A DNA stretch of 64,000 bases. Origin: Anaerolineales bacterium (GTDB lineage: Bacteria > Chloroflexota > Anaerolineae > Anaerolineales > JABWBV01). Below, piece by piece: positions 15,773 through 24,431 of this stretch; positions within the stretch are counted from its first letter, which is position 1; every line of letters starts with the position of its first letter. Location: positions 62,001 to 126,000 of the forward strand of contig JACKAX010000006.1 in NCBI GenBank assembly GCA_020634875.1. Direction: 5' to 3'. The notes under the pieces are model-generated. The model was not told the DNA's origin and made no database searches. It saw only the letters and a program-made list of their open reading frames with translations. The position numbers and the translations under genes are program-made.

Positions 15773-17395
15773 ATGGCGGCAAGCATACAACACTCCCGTT
15801 TCCTTAAACTTTTTCGGGTTGTATCCGAAACGATGAGTCAAAACAACTCATTCGATGAAACGCTCATACGCCTTTTTAAAAGCATTTGTGAAATTCTAAC
15901 TTTTGAGGCGGGTTTTGTGATCTTGATGGATCCCCATCAAAACACCATTGTCTTGAAGCTTTCCTACAAACATGGGGATTCTAAACTTCAGAAAAACAGT
16001 TTGCTTTTATCGCACAGCTTTGTAAAAGATTGCATTGAACAACAAAAACCCACTCGCGTTTGCTGGCCACTAATCCCAGATACCCTTAATCCCGCCGTAG
16101 ATAGCCTGCCGGGGCTCACCGTTCAAAATTTATTTTGCGCCCCTATATATTTGGATGGAGTGTTGATTGGAACCTTAGCATTGCTCAATAAACAAAGCGG
16201 GGAAATCGAAGAAGAAGAAGAAGAAGAAAATCTTCTAGTCAGCCTCGCAAATATCCTCGCATCCATACTCCATACCATTGACTTAGTTAAAGAGCTAAAG
16301 ATCGTTAACGCAGACTTGGAAGCAAACCGGTGGGAAATTATTCGCTCCCGGAACATCTTACGTGCACTGTTCGATAACGTCCCCCTATCTTTTTACATTA
16401 TCAACCAAAGTTACCAACTGCTTGCGGTTAATGCCAGCCGAAGTAACCGTGCGCAAATGACACCACAAGATCTGGTCGGCAAACGGTGTTTTGAAGCCCT
16501 GTTTAGCCGCCAATCCCCCTGTCCAGCTTGCACAGCCCATGAAACGATGGCAACTGGCGAAAATACGCACCGGCTTAACCATTTATGGTCACCCGATAGC
16601 GATGTAGAAGAGTGGGAAATCAGTAGTTACCCAGTCTTTGACGAATCTAACCGCGTCAGCCAAGTTATTCTCGCCGAAGAAGACATCACCGAAAAACGCC
16701 AGTTAGAATACAAATTGATCCAATCGGAAAAACTCGCGGCGGTGGGGCAACTGGCCGCCGGAATTGCCCACGAAATCAATAACCCCCTTACAGCTGTTAT
16801 TGCGAATGTACAACTGATCCAGCGCGGGCTTTCCCCTGAGCATGAGATGCAAGACTCCCTCGAACTTATCGGCATGGCAGGTGAACGCGCCGCCCAAGTT
16901 GTCCGCAACTTACTTGACCTCACCCGCAAAGAAAAATATACCTTTGTCCCTACCGACATAAACCTCACCATTCAAAAAGCCCTGGACCTTTTACAACACG
17001 AACTCATTGCCCATAACATCACCCTCCACTATGAACCCAATACTGAGCTACCCGAACTGTTAGCCAGTCCCGAACATTTGGAAGGAGTCTGGATAAATTT
17101 ACTTTCCAATGCGTTCGATGCCGTGGATCACACCGGCCAGGGAGCTATCACTATCACCAGCTTCCGTAAAAACAATCATATTCAGGTCATAATCACAGAC
17201 AACGGGCACGGCATCCCCGCCGAGCGCATTGCCCGCTTGTTCGATCCCTTTTACACCACCAAAGCGACCGGTCACGGCACCGGGTTGGGACTGACCATCT
17301 CCCAGCGCATTGTAAAACAACACGGGGGCCACATCCAGGTAGACAGCAAAACTGACCAAGGTACTCAGTTCATGGTTTTTTTGCCCATCAACTGA
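15773..17395 (+). CDS. GAF-PAS sensor histidine kinase
   Basis: The ATG at 15773 is chosen because upstream in-frame ATGs overlap the previous gene; the product is 540 residues. A GAF domain spans about 15-180 and includes a run of seven Glu encoded by a GAA microsatellite. A PAS domain (about 200-315) holds CFEALFSRQSPCPACTAHE, whose four Cys (C.. and CPAC) suggest redox or metal sensing. The kinase core has GIAHEINNPLTAV (H-box), WINLLSNAFDAV (N-box), ITDNGHGIPAE (G1) and GHGTGLGLTIS (G2), all intact. No membrane segment is seen. It may phosphorylate the neighbouring OmpR-type regulator and the receiver of the degenerate kinase. Confidence 0.93.
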   Translation: MAASIQHSRFLKLFRVVSETMSQNNSFDETLIRLFKSICEILTFEAGFVILMDPHQNTIVLKLSYKHGDSKLQKNSLLLSHSFVKDCIEQQKPTRVCWPLIPDTLNPAVDSLPGLTVQNLFCAPIYLDGVLIGTLALLNKQSGEIEEEEEEENLLVSLANILASILHTIDLVKELKIVNADLEANRWEIIRSRNILRALFDNVPLSFYIINQSYQLLAVNASRSNRAQMTPQDLVGKRCFEALFSRQSPCPACTAHETMATGENTHRLNHLWSPDSDVEEWEISSYPVFDESNRVSQVILAEEDITEKRQLEYKLIQSEKLAAVGQLAAGIAHEINNPLTAVIANVQLIQRGLSPEHEMQDSLELIGMAGERAAQVVRNLLDLTRKEKYTFVPTDINLTIQKALDLLQHELIAHNITLHYEPNTELPELLASPEHLEGVWINLLSNAFDAVDHTGQGAITITSFRKNNHIQVIITDNGHGIPAERIARLFDPFYTTKATGHGTGLGLTISQRIVKQHGGHIQVDSKTDQGTQFMVFLPIN

Positions 17396-17445
17396 GTTTT
17401 TCCCAAAGAAAAACATCCTTTCTAAAAACAGACTGGCTCACAGAC

Positions 17446-17480
17446 CCCAACAGGCAGGAAATCCTGCCTGTTGGGTTTTT
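17446..17480 (+). terminator. Rho-independent terminator
   Basis: A perfect 14-bp stem (CCCAACAGGCAGGA and complement) with a two-base loop is followed by TTTTT. It ends the signalling operon and insulates the flagellar cluster. Confidence 0.92.
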
Positions 17481-17626
17481 AAATACTTTATCAACATAAA
17501 GCTGTCTTTTACTCATCCTTTACAAGGCCTTCATCCTCGCTTTATACCTTCTCATCCCCCTCCATGTAAAAATAGAACCGTACACCGAGAAATTTCTCCG
17601 GTATTTTGCAAACTCAAGGAAAAGCA

Positions 17627-17845
17627 ATGATTCCCGTCACCCGTTTTAACGGCAGCACAATTTACCTAAACGCCGAATTGATCCAATCAGTCGAGGGAAC
17701 ACCTGACACGGTCATTACCCTTACTAATCAGGTCAAAATCGTCGTTAAGGACTCCCCTACTAAGGTCGTTGAAGCGATCATCGCCTACCAGCGCAAAGTT
17801 CACACCCCCTTGCCAGAAATAGCTTTTCAAAAAGGAGAAAAATAA
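17627..17845 (+). CDS. flbD: FlbD-like flagellar protein
   Basis: The ATG at 17627 has AAGGAAAAGC just upstream and gives 72 residues. The FlbD family pattern is clear: MIPVTRFNGSTIYLNAELIQ, then a VEGTPDTVITLTNQ strand pair and KIVVKDSPTKVVEAIIAYQR. FlbD proteins commonly precede motA in Firmicutes-type flagellar operons; the molecular role is not well defined. The stop is directly followed by the motA start. Confidence 0.9.
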   Translation: MIPVTRFNGSTIYLNAELIQSVEGTPDTVITLTNQVKIVVKDSPTKVVEAIIAYQRKVHTPLPEIAFQKGEK

Positions 17846-18646
17846 ATGGACCTTGGCACCCTGATCGGCTTACTCCTCTCATTGGGCGTGATCGTTGTCG
17901 TAATGATCCTGGATGGCGGCTCTCCCGCCGAATTGTTTGCCCACCCCTCAGCCATCATCCTCACCCTGGGCGGCTCATTTCTCGCGACTTCGATTTCTAC
18001 CCCTCTTAGCATAACCCTTTCTTTCCCCAAGTTGGTCGGGTTAGCGTTCCAGGGAGACAAAGCCCATCCCGCAGAAGCAATTGAAACCCTGGTCAAAATG
18101 GCCGACCGCGCCCGCCGCGATGGACTCCTGGCTTTGGAAGATGAAAGCAAAAAAGTCAACGACCCGTTCCTACGAAAAGGGTTGATGTTGGTAGTGGACG
18201 GGGTTGATCCTGCACAAGTCCGCGCCATCATTGAAACAGAGATCGAACACATGGAACATCGCCACGCCCAGGGGGTTGGCATGTTAGGAACCGCAGGTGG
18301 GTTCGCCCCAACCTTTGGCATTATCGGAACGGTTATGGGGTTGATCACGGTACTCCAACAATTGGACGAACCTAGCAAACTAGGAAAAGCCATTGCAGGT
18401 GCGTTTCTGGCAACCCTTTGGGGCTTGCTTTCAGCCAACCTGATCTGGCTACCTTTGAGCGCAAAATTACGCAGCAAAAGCGAACACGAAGTTGCCTACC
18501 GGCACATGCTCTTAGAAGGCATTCTGGCGTTGCAAGCAGGCGAAAATCCCCGCCTGGTCAAAGAAAAACTCAGCGCGTTCCTGGCCCCGAAAGCCCGCAC
18601 TACAGAAGCGGCTCAAAACCCCGCCGCAAAGGCAGCAAAAGCATGA
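17846..18646 (+). CDS. motA: Flagellar motor stator protein MotA
   Basis: A 266-residue inner-membrane stator subunit that, with MotB, converts ion flux to torque. Four membrane helices are visible: residues about 5-25, 33-53, about 150-170 (GTAGGFAPTFGIIGTVMGLI) and about 180-200 (AIAGAFLATLWGLLSANLIW). The cytoplasmic loop between helices 2 and 3 includes RARRDGLLALED and PFLRKGLMLVVDG, typical of MotA. The conserved Pro in the third helix region is present. A GGAGA site precedes the ATG. The last four bases overlap motB. Confidence 0.97.
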   Translation: MDLGTLIGLLLSLGVIVVVMILDGGSPAELFAHPSAIILTLGGSFLATSISTPLSITLSFPKLVGLAFQGDKAHPAEAIETLVKMADRARRDGLLALEDESKKVNDPFLRKGLMLVVDGVDPAQVRAIIETEIEHMEHRHAQGVGMLGTAGGFAPTFGIIGTVMGLITVLQQLDEPSKLGKAIAGAFLATLWGLLSANLIWLPLSAKLRSKSEHEVAYRHMLLEGILALQAGENPRLVKEKLSAFLAPKARTTEAAQNPAAKAAKA

Positions 18647-19449
18647 GTCACGGTGGTGGCAGCGATGAGCGTTGGCTCGTCAGTTACGCAGATTTTATTA
18701 CCCTTCTTATGGTGCTATTTGTCGTACTCTACTCCATGAGTCAGGTGGATGTAGCCCGGTACCGCCTCCTGGCCGATGGGTTACGCGCGGCCTTTGATGG
18801 CACCACGCCGAGCATGGTAGACCCCGAAATCAACCTCGGCGGACTAACCGACAATGAGGCCCCCGCCCCCATTATCGTCGCGGGCATCCCCAACGTTCCA
18901 GCCCAGGCCTCCGAAGTCGCCGGACAACTGACCGATTTACTCACCACCACCGACCTGGGAAGCATGGTGAGTGTGCAAAACAACATTGAAGGCGTACTCA
19001 TTTCCGTCAGCGAAAAGCTTCTCTTCCAAACTGGCACTGCAGAACTTCAACCCGAGGCTTACCCAGTTTTGGATACTGTCGCTGAGATGATCCGCAGCAT
19101 AGATAACGAAATCCGGGTAATTGGCTACACAGACGACACCCCCCCCCTAGATCCACAATACCCATCCAACTGGGAACTTTCTGTCGCCCGTGCGCTGACC
19201 ATCGTCCACTATTTACAAGAAAAAGGTATCACCCCTTCCCGCTTAATCCCCATGGGCCGCGGTGAATATTTCCCCTTATTTCAAAACGACACCCCGGAAC
19301 ACCGTGCCCTCAACAGTCGGGCCGAAATCATCATTGTCTATCCTTTAACCTCTGAAATTCTCAACCTAAACATTTTTGAAGGAACCAACACCGAAACAAA
19401 CACCGAGTCCGCCACCACAGATTCGAACTCAACAGGAGAAACACCCTGA
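18643..19449 (+). CDS. motB: Flagellar motor stator protein MotB
   Basis: The start is the ATGA overlap with motA, giving 268 residues. A single membrane helix, WLVSYADFITLLMVLFVVLY (11-30), carries the ion-binding Asp17. The C-terminal OmpA/MotB peptidoglycan-binding domain (about 120-240) contains IRVIGYTDDTPP, NWELSVARALTIVHYL and RLIPMGRGEYFP, ending with NSRAEIIIVYP. The last 25 residues are Thr/Glu-rich. MotB anchors the stator to the cell wall. It overlaps fliL by one base. Confidence 0.97.
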   Translation: MSHGGGSDERWLVSYADFITLLMVLFVVLYSMSQVDVARYRLLADGLRAAFDGTTPSMVDPEINLGGLTDNEAPAPIIVAGIPNVPAQASEVAGQLTDLLTTTDLGSMVSVQNNIEGVLISVSEKLLFQTGTAELQPEAYPVLDTVAEMIRSIDNEIRVIGYTDDTPPLDPQYPSNWELSVARALTIVHYLQEKGITPSRLIPMGRGEYFPLFQNDTPEHRALNSRAEIIIVYPLTSEILNLNIFEGTNTETNTESATTDSNSTGETP

Positions 19450-20057
19450 TGAAAGAAAAACTCTCTTCCCTCAGAAAAAAATTAACATGGGTGATGGTCG
19501 CTTTTTTCTCAACCATAGCCCTGGGCATTACCTTTTTCATGGCCTACATCATGATCGCCCCAGATGATTGGCCCAAGCCGTTTTATCTGGTGTACCGCAT
19601 TCCCACCCCTTCCGCGGATTCTGTTGCCCATGCCGCCGAACCCACCACCGTCGCTGTCCCTACCGAACCCCCACCTGCCGTTCCCGTCGAAATCCGCGCC
19701 GGGCAAGGCCTTATGGTAGATACTGGCACCAAAATCGTCAACTTAGCGGAACCTAGCGGGCGGCGCTATATCAAAGTCAATATCGTGCTTGAATTCGCCC
19801 CTACCGATCTGGGATATTACACGATGGGTGAAGAAGAAAAAATCGCTTTCGAAAACGAATTCTTCGCGGAAATCGAAACAAAATTACCCGTCATCAACGA
19901 CTTGCTAATCACCCAACTCTCTAGTCAAACCTTTGAATCCGTCTACACCGCCGATGGCAAAGAAACTCTCCGTATCCAAATCACCGACTTACTCAACACC
20001 CGCCTCCCCGAATATCGCGTGATCTTTGTGTACTTTACGGAGTTTGTTGTTCAGTAG
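19449..20057 (+). CDS. fliL: FliL-like basal body-associated protein
   Basis: A 202-residue single-pass membrane protein (helix about 14-36) with a periplasmic or external FliL-type domain. The C-terminal half has YIKVNIVLEFAP, a charged segment (GEEEKIAFENEFFAEIETKL) and LSSQTFESVYTADGKETLR-like pattern typical of FliL, ending in VIFVYFTEFVVQ. A Pro/Thr/Ala-rich spacer (about 55-80) separates membrane and domain. FliL supports stator function. The start overlaps the motB stop. Confidence 0.9.
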   Translation: MKEKLSSLRKKLTWVMVAFFSTIALGITFFMAYIMIAPDDWPKPFYLVYRIPTPSADSVAHAAEPTTVAVPTEPPPAVPVEIRAGQGLMVDTGTKIVNLAEPSGRRYIKVNIVLEFAPTDLGYYTMGEEEKIAFENEFFAEIETKLPVINDLLITQLSSQTFESVYTADGKETLRIQITDLLNTRLPEYRVIFVYFTEFVVQ

Positions 20058-20149
20058 GAAAGTGATCAGTAGGCTCTCGCTAACCCATTACTTCATCCCC
20101 TCCCTATCTTTTTTTCTCTTGCCCTCACACCTCTACCCCTCCCGCCGCC

Positions 20150-21172
20150 ATGCTCTCTCAAGCCGAAATTGACGCCCTGCTCTCCGGTCAGATCAACGCA
20201 GACGACCCCGAAAAAGACGAAGGAATCAGTCTTGCCAACTTGATGGCCACCCCTACGGCCGCACCTGCACCTAAACCGGAAAACACCAAGCAAATCCGCC
20301 CCTATAACTTTTGGTCGCCGGATCGATTCTCAAAAGAACAAATGCGTGCGGTAGAACTTATCCACGAAGACCTGGCCGAACGCCTCACTGCCTCCTTACC
20401 TTCTTTTCTGCGTCTGACTCTGCGGATGCGTATCGTTCACACCGAACAAGGCCGGTTCCACGAATTTTTGCAAGATGTAGACCCAGGAAGTCTCTTCCAC
20501 CTTGTCGTACTGTCCCCTCTCCCCGGACAAATGATCATCACCATCAGCCCGGATGTGAGCGCCATTATCCTCGAACAACGTCTGGGCGGGCGCGGTGACC
20601 AGATCAACAAAGAACGCAAACTCACTGAAATTGACCAATTGCTCCTACGCAACTTTGCCGAACACATGCTCACTGACATTAAAACCGTGTGGAGTAAAGT
20701 CGTCGCCATCGAACCTCGTCTCGACGACAGCACCACTAACCACCACTGGGTCCAAATGACCATGGGCAGTGAACGAGTCATGCTCATCTCCTTTGAAATT
20801 CCGTTGCAAAACGCCACTGGCACGATGAACATCTACATCCCCTTCACCATGCTTAAGCCCATTGCCAATGTCCTCAACCCCCACGTATGGATCACTGGTC
20901 ACAAAGACAATCAACCCAATGCGGAGGCACGCCGCACGGCCCTCGATGGTATCTCCGCTATCCGTCTCCCGCTAAGTGTCATTCTCGGCCAAGCTACTCT
21001 GACCATGCAAGAACTCTCTCACTTACAAAAAGGGGACATCATTATGCTCGACACCACTCCCCAACAAGAGTTATCTGTCTGCCTGGGTGATACACCCCGA
21101 TTTACCGCCCATGTGGGCAAACTTGGCGAACATATCGCGGCCCAAATTTCCCAAATTTTCCTTCCGCTCTAA
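20150..21172 (+). CDS. fliM: Flagellar motor switch protein FliM
   Basis: A 340-residue C-ring protein. The N-terminal motif LSQAEIDALLSG (3-14) is the classical CheY-P docking peptide, although no chemotaxis genes lie in the window. The middle domain (about 48-240) has IRPYNFWSPDRFSKEQMRAV and LHEDLAERLTASLPSFLR-like sequence; the C-terminal SpoA-like domain (about 260-335) ends in PRFTAHVGKLGEHIAAQI. The leader is pyrimidine-rich (CCCCTCCCGCCGCC before ATG) and lacks a Shine-Dalgarno. Confidence 0.97.
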   Translation: MLSQAEIDALLSGQINADDPEKDEGISLANLMATPTAAPAPKPENTKQIRPYNFWSPDRFSKEQMRAVELIHEDLAERLTASLPSFLRLTLRMRIVHTEQGRFHEFLQDVDPGSLFHLVVLSPLPGQMIITISPDVSAIILEQRLGGRGDQINKERKLTEIDQLLLRNFAEHMLTDIKTVWSKVVAIEPRLDDSTTNHHWVQMTMGSERVMLISFEIPLQNATGTMNIYIPFTMLKPIANVLNPHVWITGHKDNQPNAEARRTALDGISAIRLPLSVILGQATLTMQELSHLQKGDIIMLDTTPQQELSVCLGDTPRFTAHVGKLGEHIAAQISQIFLPL

Positions 21173-21187
21173 TCCCCGAAACATCCC

Positions 21188-21520
21188 ATGACCCCTTCAT
21201 CCCCTATCTCCCCCTCCTCCGCCGATGTTGCTGTTCCATACCCTTCCAACGGAACAAGCAACGGTTCAACAATAAATATTGAACTTCTCATTGATGTTCC
21301 CGTTCAAATCACTGTCGAACTAGGCCGCACACAAATGACCGTCCGGCAGGTGCTGGAACTCGAACGTGGCTCCGTGATCGAATTAGAACGGGTTGCAGGC
21401 GACCCAGTGGATGTGTTCGTCAACGGGAGTCTGATCGCCATTGGCGAAGTAGTTGTGGTGGATGACCGTTTTGGCATCCGCATTTCCGAACTGGTGCTCT
21501 CCAACAACGGAGGCAAATGA
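21188..21520 (+). CDS. fliN: Flagellar motor switch protein FliN
   Basis: A 110-residue protein with one SpoA/FliN domain (about 28-105): IELLIDVPVQITVELGRTQM, VRQVLELERGSVIELERVAG, DVFVNGSLIAIGEVVVVDDR, FGIRISELV. A Pro/Ser-rich N-terminal 25 residues replaces the CheC-like extension of FliY, so this is a simple FliN. It follows fliM by 15 bases and overlaps fliO. Confidence 0.96.
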   Translation: MTPSSPISPSSADVAVPYPSNGTSNGSTINIELLIDVPVQITVELGRTQMTVRQVLELERGSVIELERVAGDPVDVFVNGSLIAIGEVVVVDDRFGIRISELVLSNNGGK

Positions 21521-22065
21521 TGCGCACTTCGTTCCTTAATTCCTGGAAAGGGAAAAAACTCCCCGCCTGGGTTTGGGGCTTACTCGCGCTGGGCGGACTA
21601 CTCCTCAGTATGGCCCTGTCCCCCGGTGAAACCCCGGTTTACGCGGGCAACGGGTCCCCAGACAGGGTAACCACCGCGAGCGGGATCACGCCCCCCGCGG
21701 ACATTGGGTTTTCCGCACTCGATGTTCTGCTCAAACTAGGGGTTGTCATTGGGTTAATTTATGTCAGCCTCTACCTGCTTCGACACTGGCAGGGGCAGCT
21801 CGCCGGAAGGGCCACCCGTCAAATGCGCGTGGTTGAATCACTTTCACTCGCGCCCCGCCAAACCTTACACCTCGTCCGCGTGGGTTCCCAAACCCTATTG
21901 ATCGGCGCAACCGACCAAACGCTCACCTCCCTCGGCGTAGTTACCCTGCCCCCCGAACCGGAACCCGAACCCGAAAAACCTGCTCCCGCCTTTTCCACCT
22001 TCCTGGCGCATACCTTGCCCCTGGCCTTTTCTCCTGCAAAGGTGTCCCATGACCTCGAATCGTAA
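21517..22065 (+). CDS. fliO: FliO-like flagellar export protein
   Basis: A 182-residue protein with an N-terminal signal-like hydrophobic segment (about 18-40) and a second membrane helix (LDVLLKLGVVIGLIYVSLYL). It is followed by the typical FliO cytoplasmic domain: MRVVESLSLAPRQTLHLVRV, then SQTLLIGATDQTLTSLG. FliO assists assembly of the FliPQR export gate. The start overlaps the fliN stop by four bases, and its 3' end overlaps fliP by 17 bases. Confidence 0.9.
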   Translation: MMRTSFLNSWKGKKLPAWVWGLLALGGLLLSMALSPGETPVYAGNGSPDRVTTASGITPPADIGFSALDVLLKLGVVIGLIYVSLYLLRHWQGQLAGRATRQMRVVESLSLAPRQTLHLVRVGSQTLLIGATDQTLTSLGVVTLPPEPEPEPEKPAPAFSTFLAHTLPLAFSPAKVSHDLES

Positions 22066-22813
22066 ACGTTTCCTGATCGGCTTGTTTCTCGCGGGGGTCA
22101 TGGTGCTCCTCGCGGGGTGCGCCGCCGAAGGGCCACTTTCCGCCCCCGGTGTCACGCTGACAGTGGATCCTGCCGGAGAACCGCAACAGGTCAGTTCTGG
22201 CGTGCAATTGCTCGTCCTGCTCACCGTGTTATCCATCGCCCCAGCCATTTTAAGCCTGGCAACCTCGTTCACCCGGATTGTGATTGTGCTGTCGTTGTTG
22301 CGAAACGCGATGGGGACACCCACCATCCCGCCGAACCAGGTACTGATCGGCCTAGCCCTGCTGTTGACGTTTTTTGTCATGGCCCCGATTTACGGGCAGA
22401 TTAACGACCAGGCGCTAAAGCCCTATTCAGCGGGGGAAATCACTCAAGAGGTGGCGCTTGACCGGGCTACTGAACCGCTTCGCACGTTTATGTTTGCCCA
22501 AACGCGGGAGAAGGATTTGCAACTGTTCGTCAGCCTGAGCGAGATGGACCGTCCCGAAACACCTGCCGACATCCCCACCGTAGTGCTTCTCCCAGCCTTT
22601 GTGATTAGCGAACTGCGGGCAGCGTTCATTATGGGTTTTGCTATTTACATCCCGTTTTTGATCATTGACATGGTGGTTTCCAGCATTTTACTGGCAATGG
22701 GCATGATGATGCTTCCCCCGCCGCTGATCTCATTGCCGTTCAAAATTTTGTTATTTGTCATGGTGGATGGGTGGTATTTGATCGCCCGTTCGCTGATGTT
22801 GAGCTTCCGATGA
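22049..22813 (+). CDS. fliP: Flagellar export gate protein FliP with lipobox-like signal
   Basis: A 254-residue core subunit of the FliPQR gate. Family motifs include VQLLVLLTVLSIAPAILSLA, SFTRIVIVLSLLRNAMGTPT, PPNQVLIGLALLLTFFVMAP, VLLPAFVISELRAAFIMGFA, and MGMMMLPPPLISLPFKILLF. The N-terminus has a signal sequence ending LLAGCAAEG (about 24-32), matching a lipoprotein lipobox with Cys at +1. FliP signal peptides are normally of the ordinary type, so this is odd. It overlaps fliQ by four bases. Confidence 0.96.
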   Translation: MTSNRKRFLIGLFLAGVMVLLAGCAAEGPLSAPGVTLTVDPAGEPQQVSSGVQLLVLLTVLSIAPAILSLATSFTRIVIVLSLLRNAMGTPTIPPNQVLIGLALLLTFFVMAPIYGQINDQALKPYSAGEITQEVALDRATEPLRTFMFAQTREKDLQLFVSLSEMDRPETPADIPTVVLLPAFVISELRAAFIMGFAIYIPFLIIDMVVSSILLAMGMMMLPPPLISLPFKILLFVMVDGWYLIARSLMLSFR

Positions 22814-23079
22814 CCGACTCTACCCTTCTTTCCCTTGCTCAAAACGCCATCACCGTCACCCTGATTTTAGTAGCTCCGGCTTTGCTGGTCAGCCTGGTGG
22901 TGGGCAGTCTAGTGAGTTTTTTCCAGGCTGCAACGCAAATCAACGAAGTAACCCTGACGTTTGTCCCCAAATTGCTAGGCGTGATCCTGATCCTTGTCAT
23001 TTTAGGCTCATGGATGGGCCAACACTTGTTGACCTTTACGTCCAATCTTCTTGTCAACTTACCGGAAATGATCCATTGA
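22810..23079 (+). CDS. fliQ: Flagellar export gate protein FliQ
   Basis: The ATGA overlap with fliP defines the start and gives 89 residues. Two membrane helices are seen: about 14-38 (VTLILVAPALLVSLVVGSLV) and about 54-75 (PKLLGVILILVILGSWMG). Between them lies SFFQAATQINEVTLTFVPK, the FliQ signature. FliR, normally next, is displaced by about 2.9 kb of HDOD and response-regulator genes. Confidence 0.96.
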   Translation: MTDSTLLSLAQNAITVTLILVAPALLVSLVVGSLVSFFQAATQINEVTLTFVPKLLGVILILVILGSWMGQHLLTFTSNLLVNLPEMIH

Positions 23080-23102
23080 CTCAGGTTGTTATGGAGTGAA
23101 AG

Positions 23103-23990
23103 ATGTACGCCTACACCCCACCACCTCTATACGAAAAGTTGAATGCTATTTTGCAGCACGCGCAAAAACTGCATCCGCTCCCGGCAAGCGTTCATCGCCT
23201 TTTGCATATTTTGAATCAAAACAATACGACAATAGGGGAAGTCGCGAAACTGTTTGCAGCTGACCAGGCCCTGACTGCTCAAATTTTGCAAGCTGCCAAC
23301 GCCGTAACCCTGGGATATACCTCTACATGTTCATCCGTTCAAGAAGCTGTGATGCGTTTAGGGTTTAGTCGGGTTAGAGCGGTGGTATTAAGTAGTGCCG
23401 CTAAAAATATGCTTTCCCAACAACTCAAAGGATATAAACTTGGCGCAGGGGCACTTTGGGAACACTCCGTGGCGACAGCTCAATATGCGCGGCAAATCTC
23501 AAAGGTGGTCAATTATAAAGACCCGGAAGAAGCTTACGTGGCCGGACTTCTGCACGATGTGGGCAAACTTATGCTCGACCAATACGTGTTGGAAGATTAT
23601 CACAAGATCGTACAAATGATGAAAGAAAACAACATTAGCGTCTGGCAAGCAGAGGAAGTCATGTTCGGTATTGATCACGCCCAGCTAGGCGGCATGGTTG
23701 CCAAAAAGTGGGGGCTGCCTCCCATCTTGATCGAGGCTATCCAACATCATCACCTGCCCTCCTTTGCATGGCACTACAAAGAGCTTAGCGCTATCGTCAA
23801 CATTGCCAACTCCTTTACCCCCAAAGACACAACCAGTCTGGCAGGATTGGATGGGCGCCTGCCCAACCCCATCGCCGTTGACATCCTGCACCTGGATGCG
23901 TACGCGCTAGACCAGCTATGGAAACAAACCACCCAGGAATTGCAGAAAGAGCATATTACCCAGACTGAAGTATTGACTCCCATCCTATGA
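23103..23990 (+). CDS. HDOD domain protein (copy 1)
   Basis: A 295-residue protein with an HDOD domain at about 15-215. It starts with KLNAILQHAQKLHPLPASVH and has VAKLFAADQALTAQILQAAN and LGFSRVRAVVLSSAAKNMLS. The HD-type residues are retained (WEHSVATAQYAR and GLLHDVGKLMLDQYV), as in the HD phosphohydrolase superfamily, so catalytic activity is possible. HDOD proteins often act in signal output and motility control. It overlaps the CheY-like gene by four bases and closely resembles the protein at 24818. Confidence 0.9.
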   Translation: MYAYTPPPLYEKLNAILQHAQKLHPLPASVHRLLHILNQNNTTIGEVAKLFAADQALTAQILQAANAVTLGYTSTCSSVQEAVMRLGFSRVRAVVLSSAAKNMLSQQLKGYKLGAGALWEHSVATAQYARQISKVVNYKDPEEAYVAGLLHDVGKLMLDQYVLEDYHKIVQMMKENNISVWQAEEVMFGIDHAQLGGMVAKKWGLPPILIEAIQHHHLPSFAWHYKELSAIVNIANSFTPKDTTSLAGLDGRLPNPIAVDILHLDAYALDQLWKQTTQELQKEHITQTEVLTPIL

Positions 23991-24412
23991 ACGATCTTGC
24001 CACCCCCACACGCCCGACGATTTTGCTGGTAGATGACGATGATCTCATTCGTGATTTGATCGTCCTTTCTCTGTCCAAACACAATTACCACATAGTGACC
24101 GCGAACAACGGGCGGGATGCGATGGCACGGTTTCAAGCCTATCACCCGGATTTGGTGATTTTAGATATTCTTCTCCCCTGGATGAACGGATTGGATGTTC
24201 TTCGTGAGTGGAAAAAGCGAAAAGTGCTGGATGAGGTTCCTGTTCTGATCATGTCGGCCCTCAGCCATCGCGAAATCGTACAAGAAGCCCTCGACGCTGG
24301 AGCCAGCGACTTTCTAATTAAACCCTTTGACCGAAATATTTTGATTGACCGTCTCCAAAGAATGTTGGCGCAAAAGAACGCACCTGTTCCTGCAAATTCT
24401 TCTGTGCCCTAA
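23987..24412 (+). CDS. Stand-alone response regulator receiver (copy 1)
   Basis: A 141-residue single receiver domain: acidic pair in LLVDDDDLIRDLIVL, phospho-acceptor Asp in LVILDILLPWMNG, Ser in IMSALSH in place of the usual Thr, and Lys in FLIKPFDR. No output domain is present. ATGA overlap with the HDOD gene suggests the pair works as one signalling unit. The position inside the export-gate operon hints at flagellar function, but CheY identity is not demonstrated. Confidence 0.92.
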   Translation: MNDLATPTRPTILLVDDDDLIRDLIVLSLSKHNYHIVTANNGRDAMARFQAYHPDLVILDILLPWMNGLDVLREWKKRKVLDEVPVLIMSALSHREIVQEALDAGASDFLIKPFDRNILIDRLQRMLAQKNAPVPANSSVP

Positions 24413-24431
24413 ATCTCTACGGAAAACTGCT

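Noticed and set aside
16208..16230. GAA microsatellite as a phase-variation tract
   Set aside because: The repeat unit is three bases, so slippage changes the number of Glu residues without shifting the frame.
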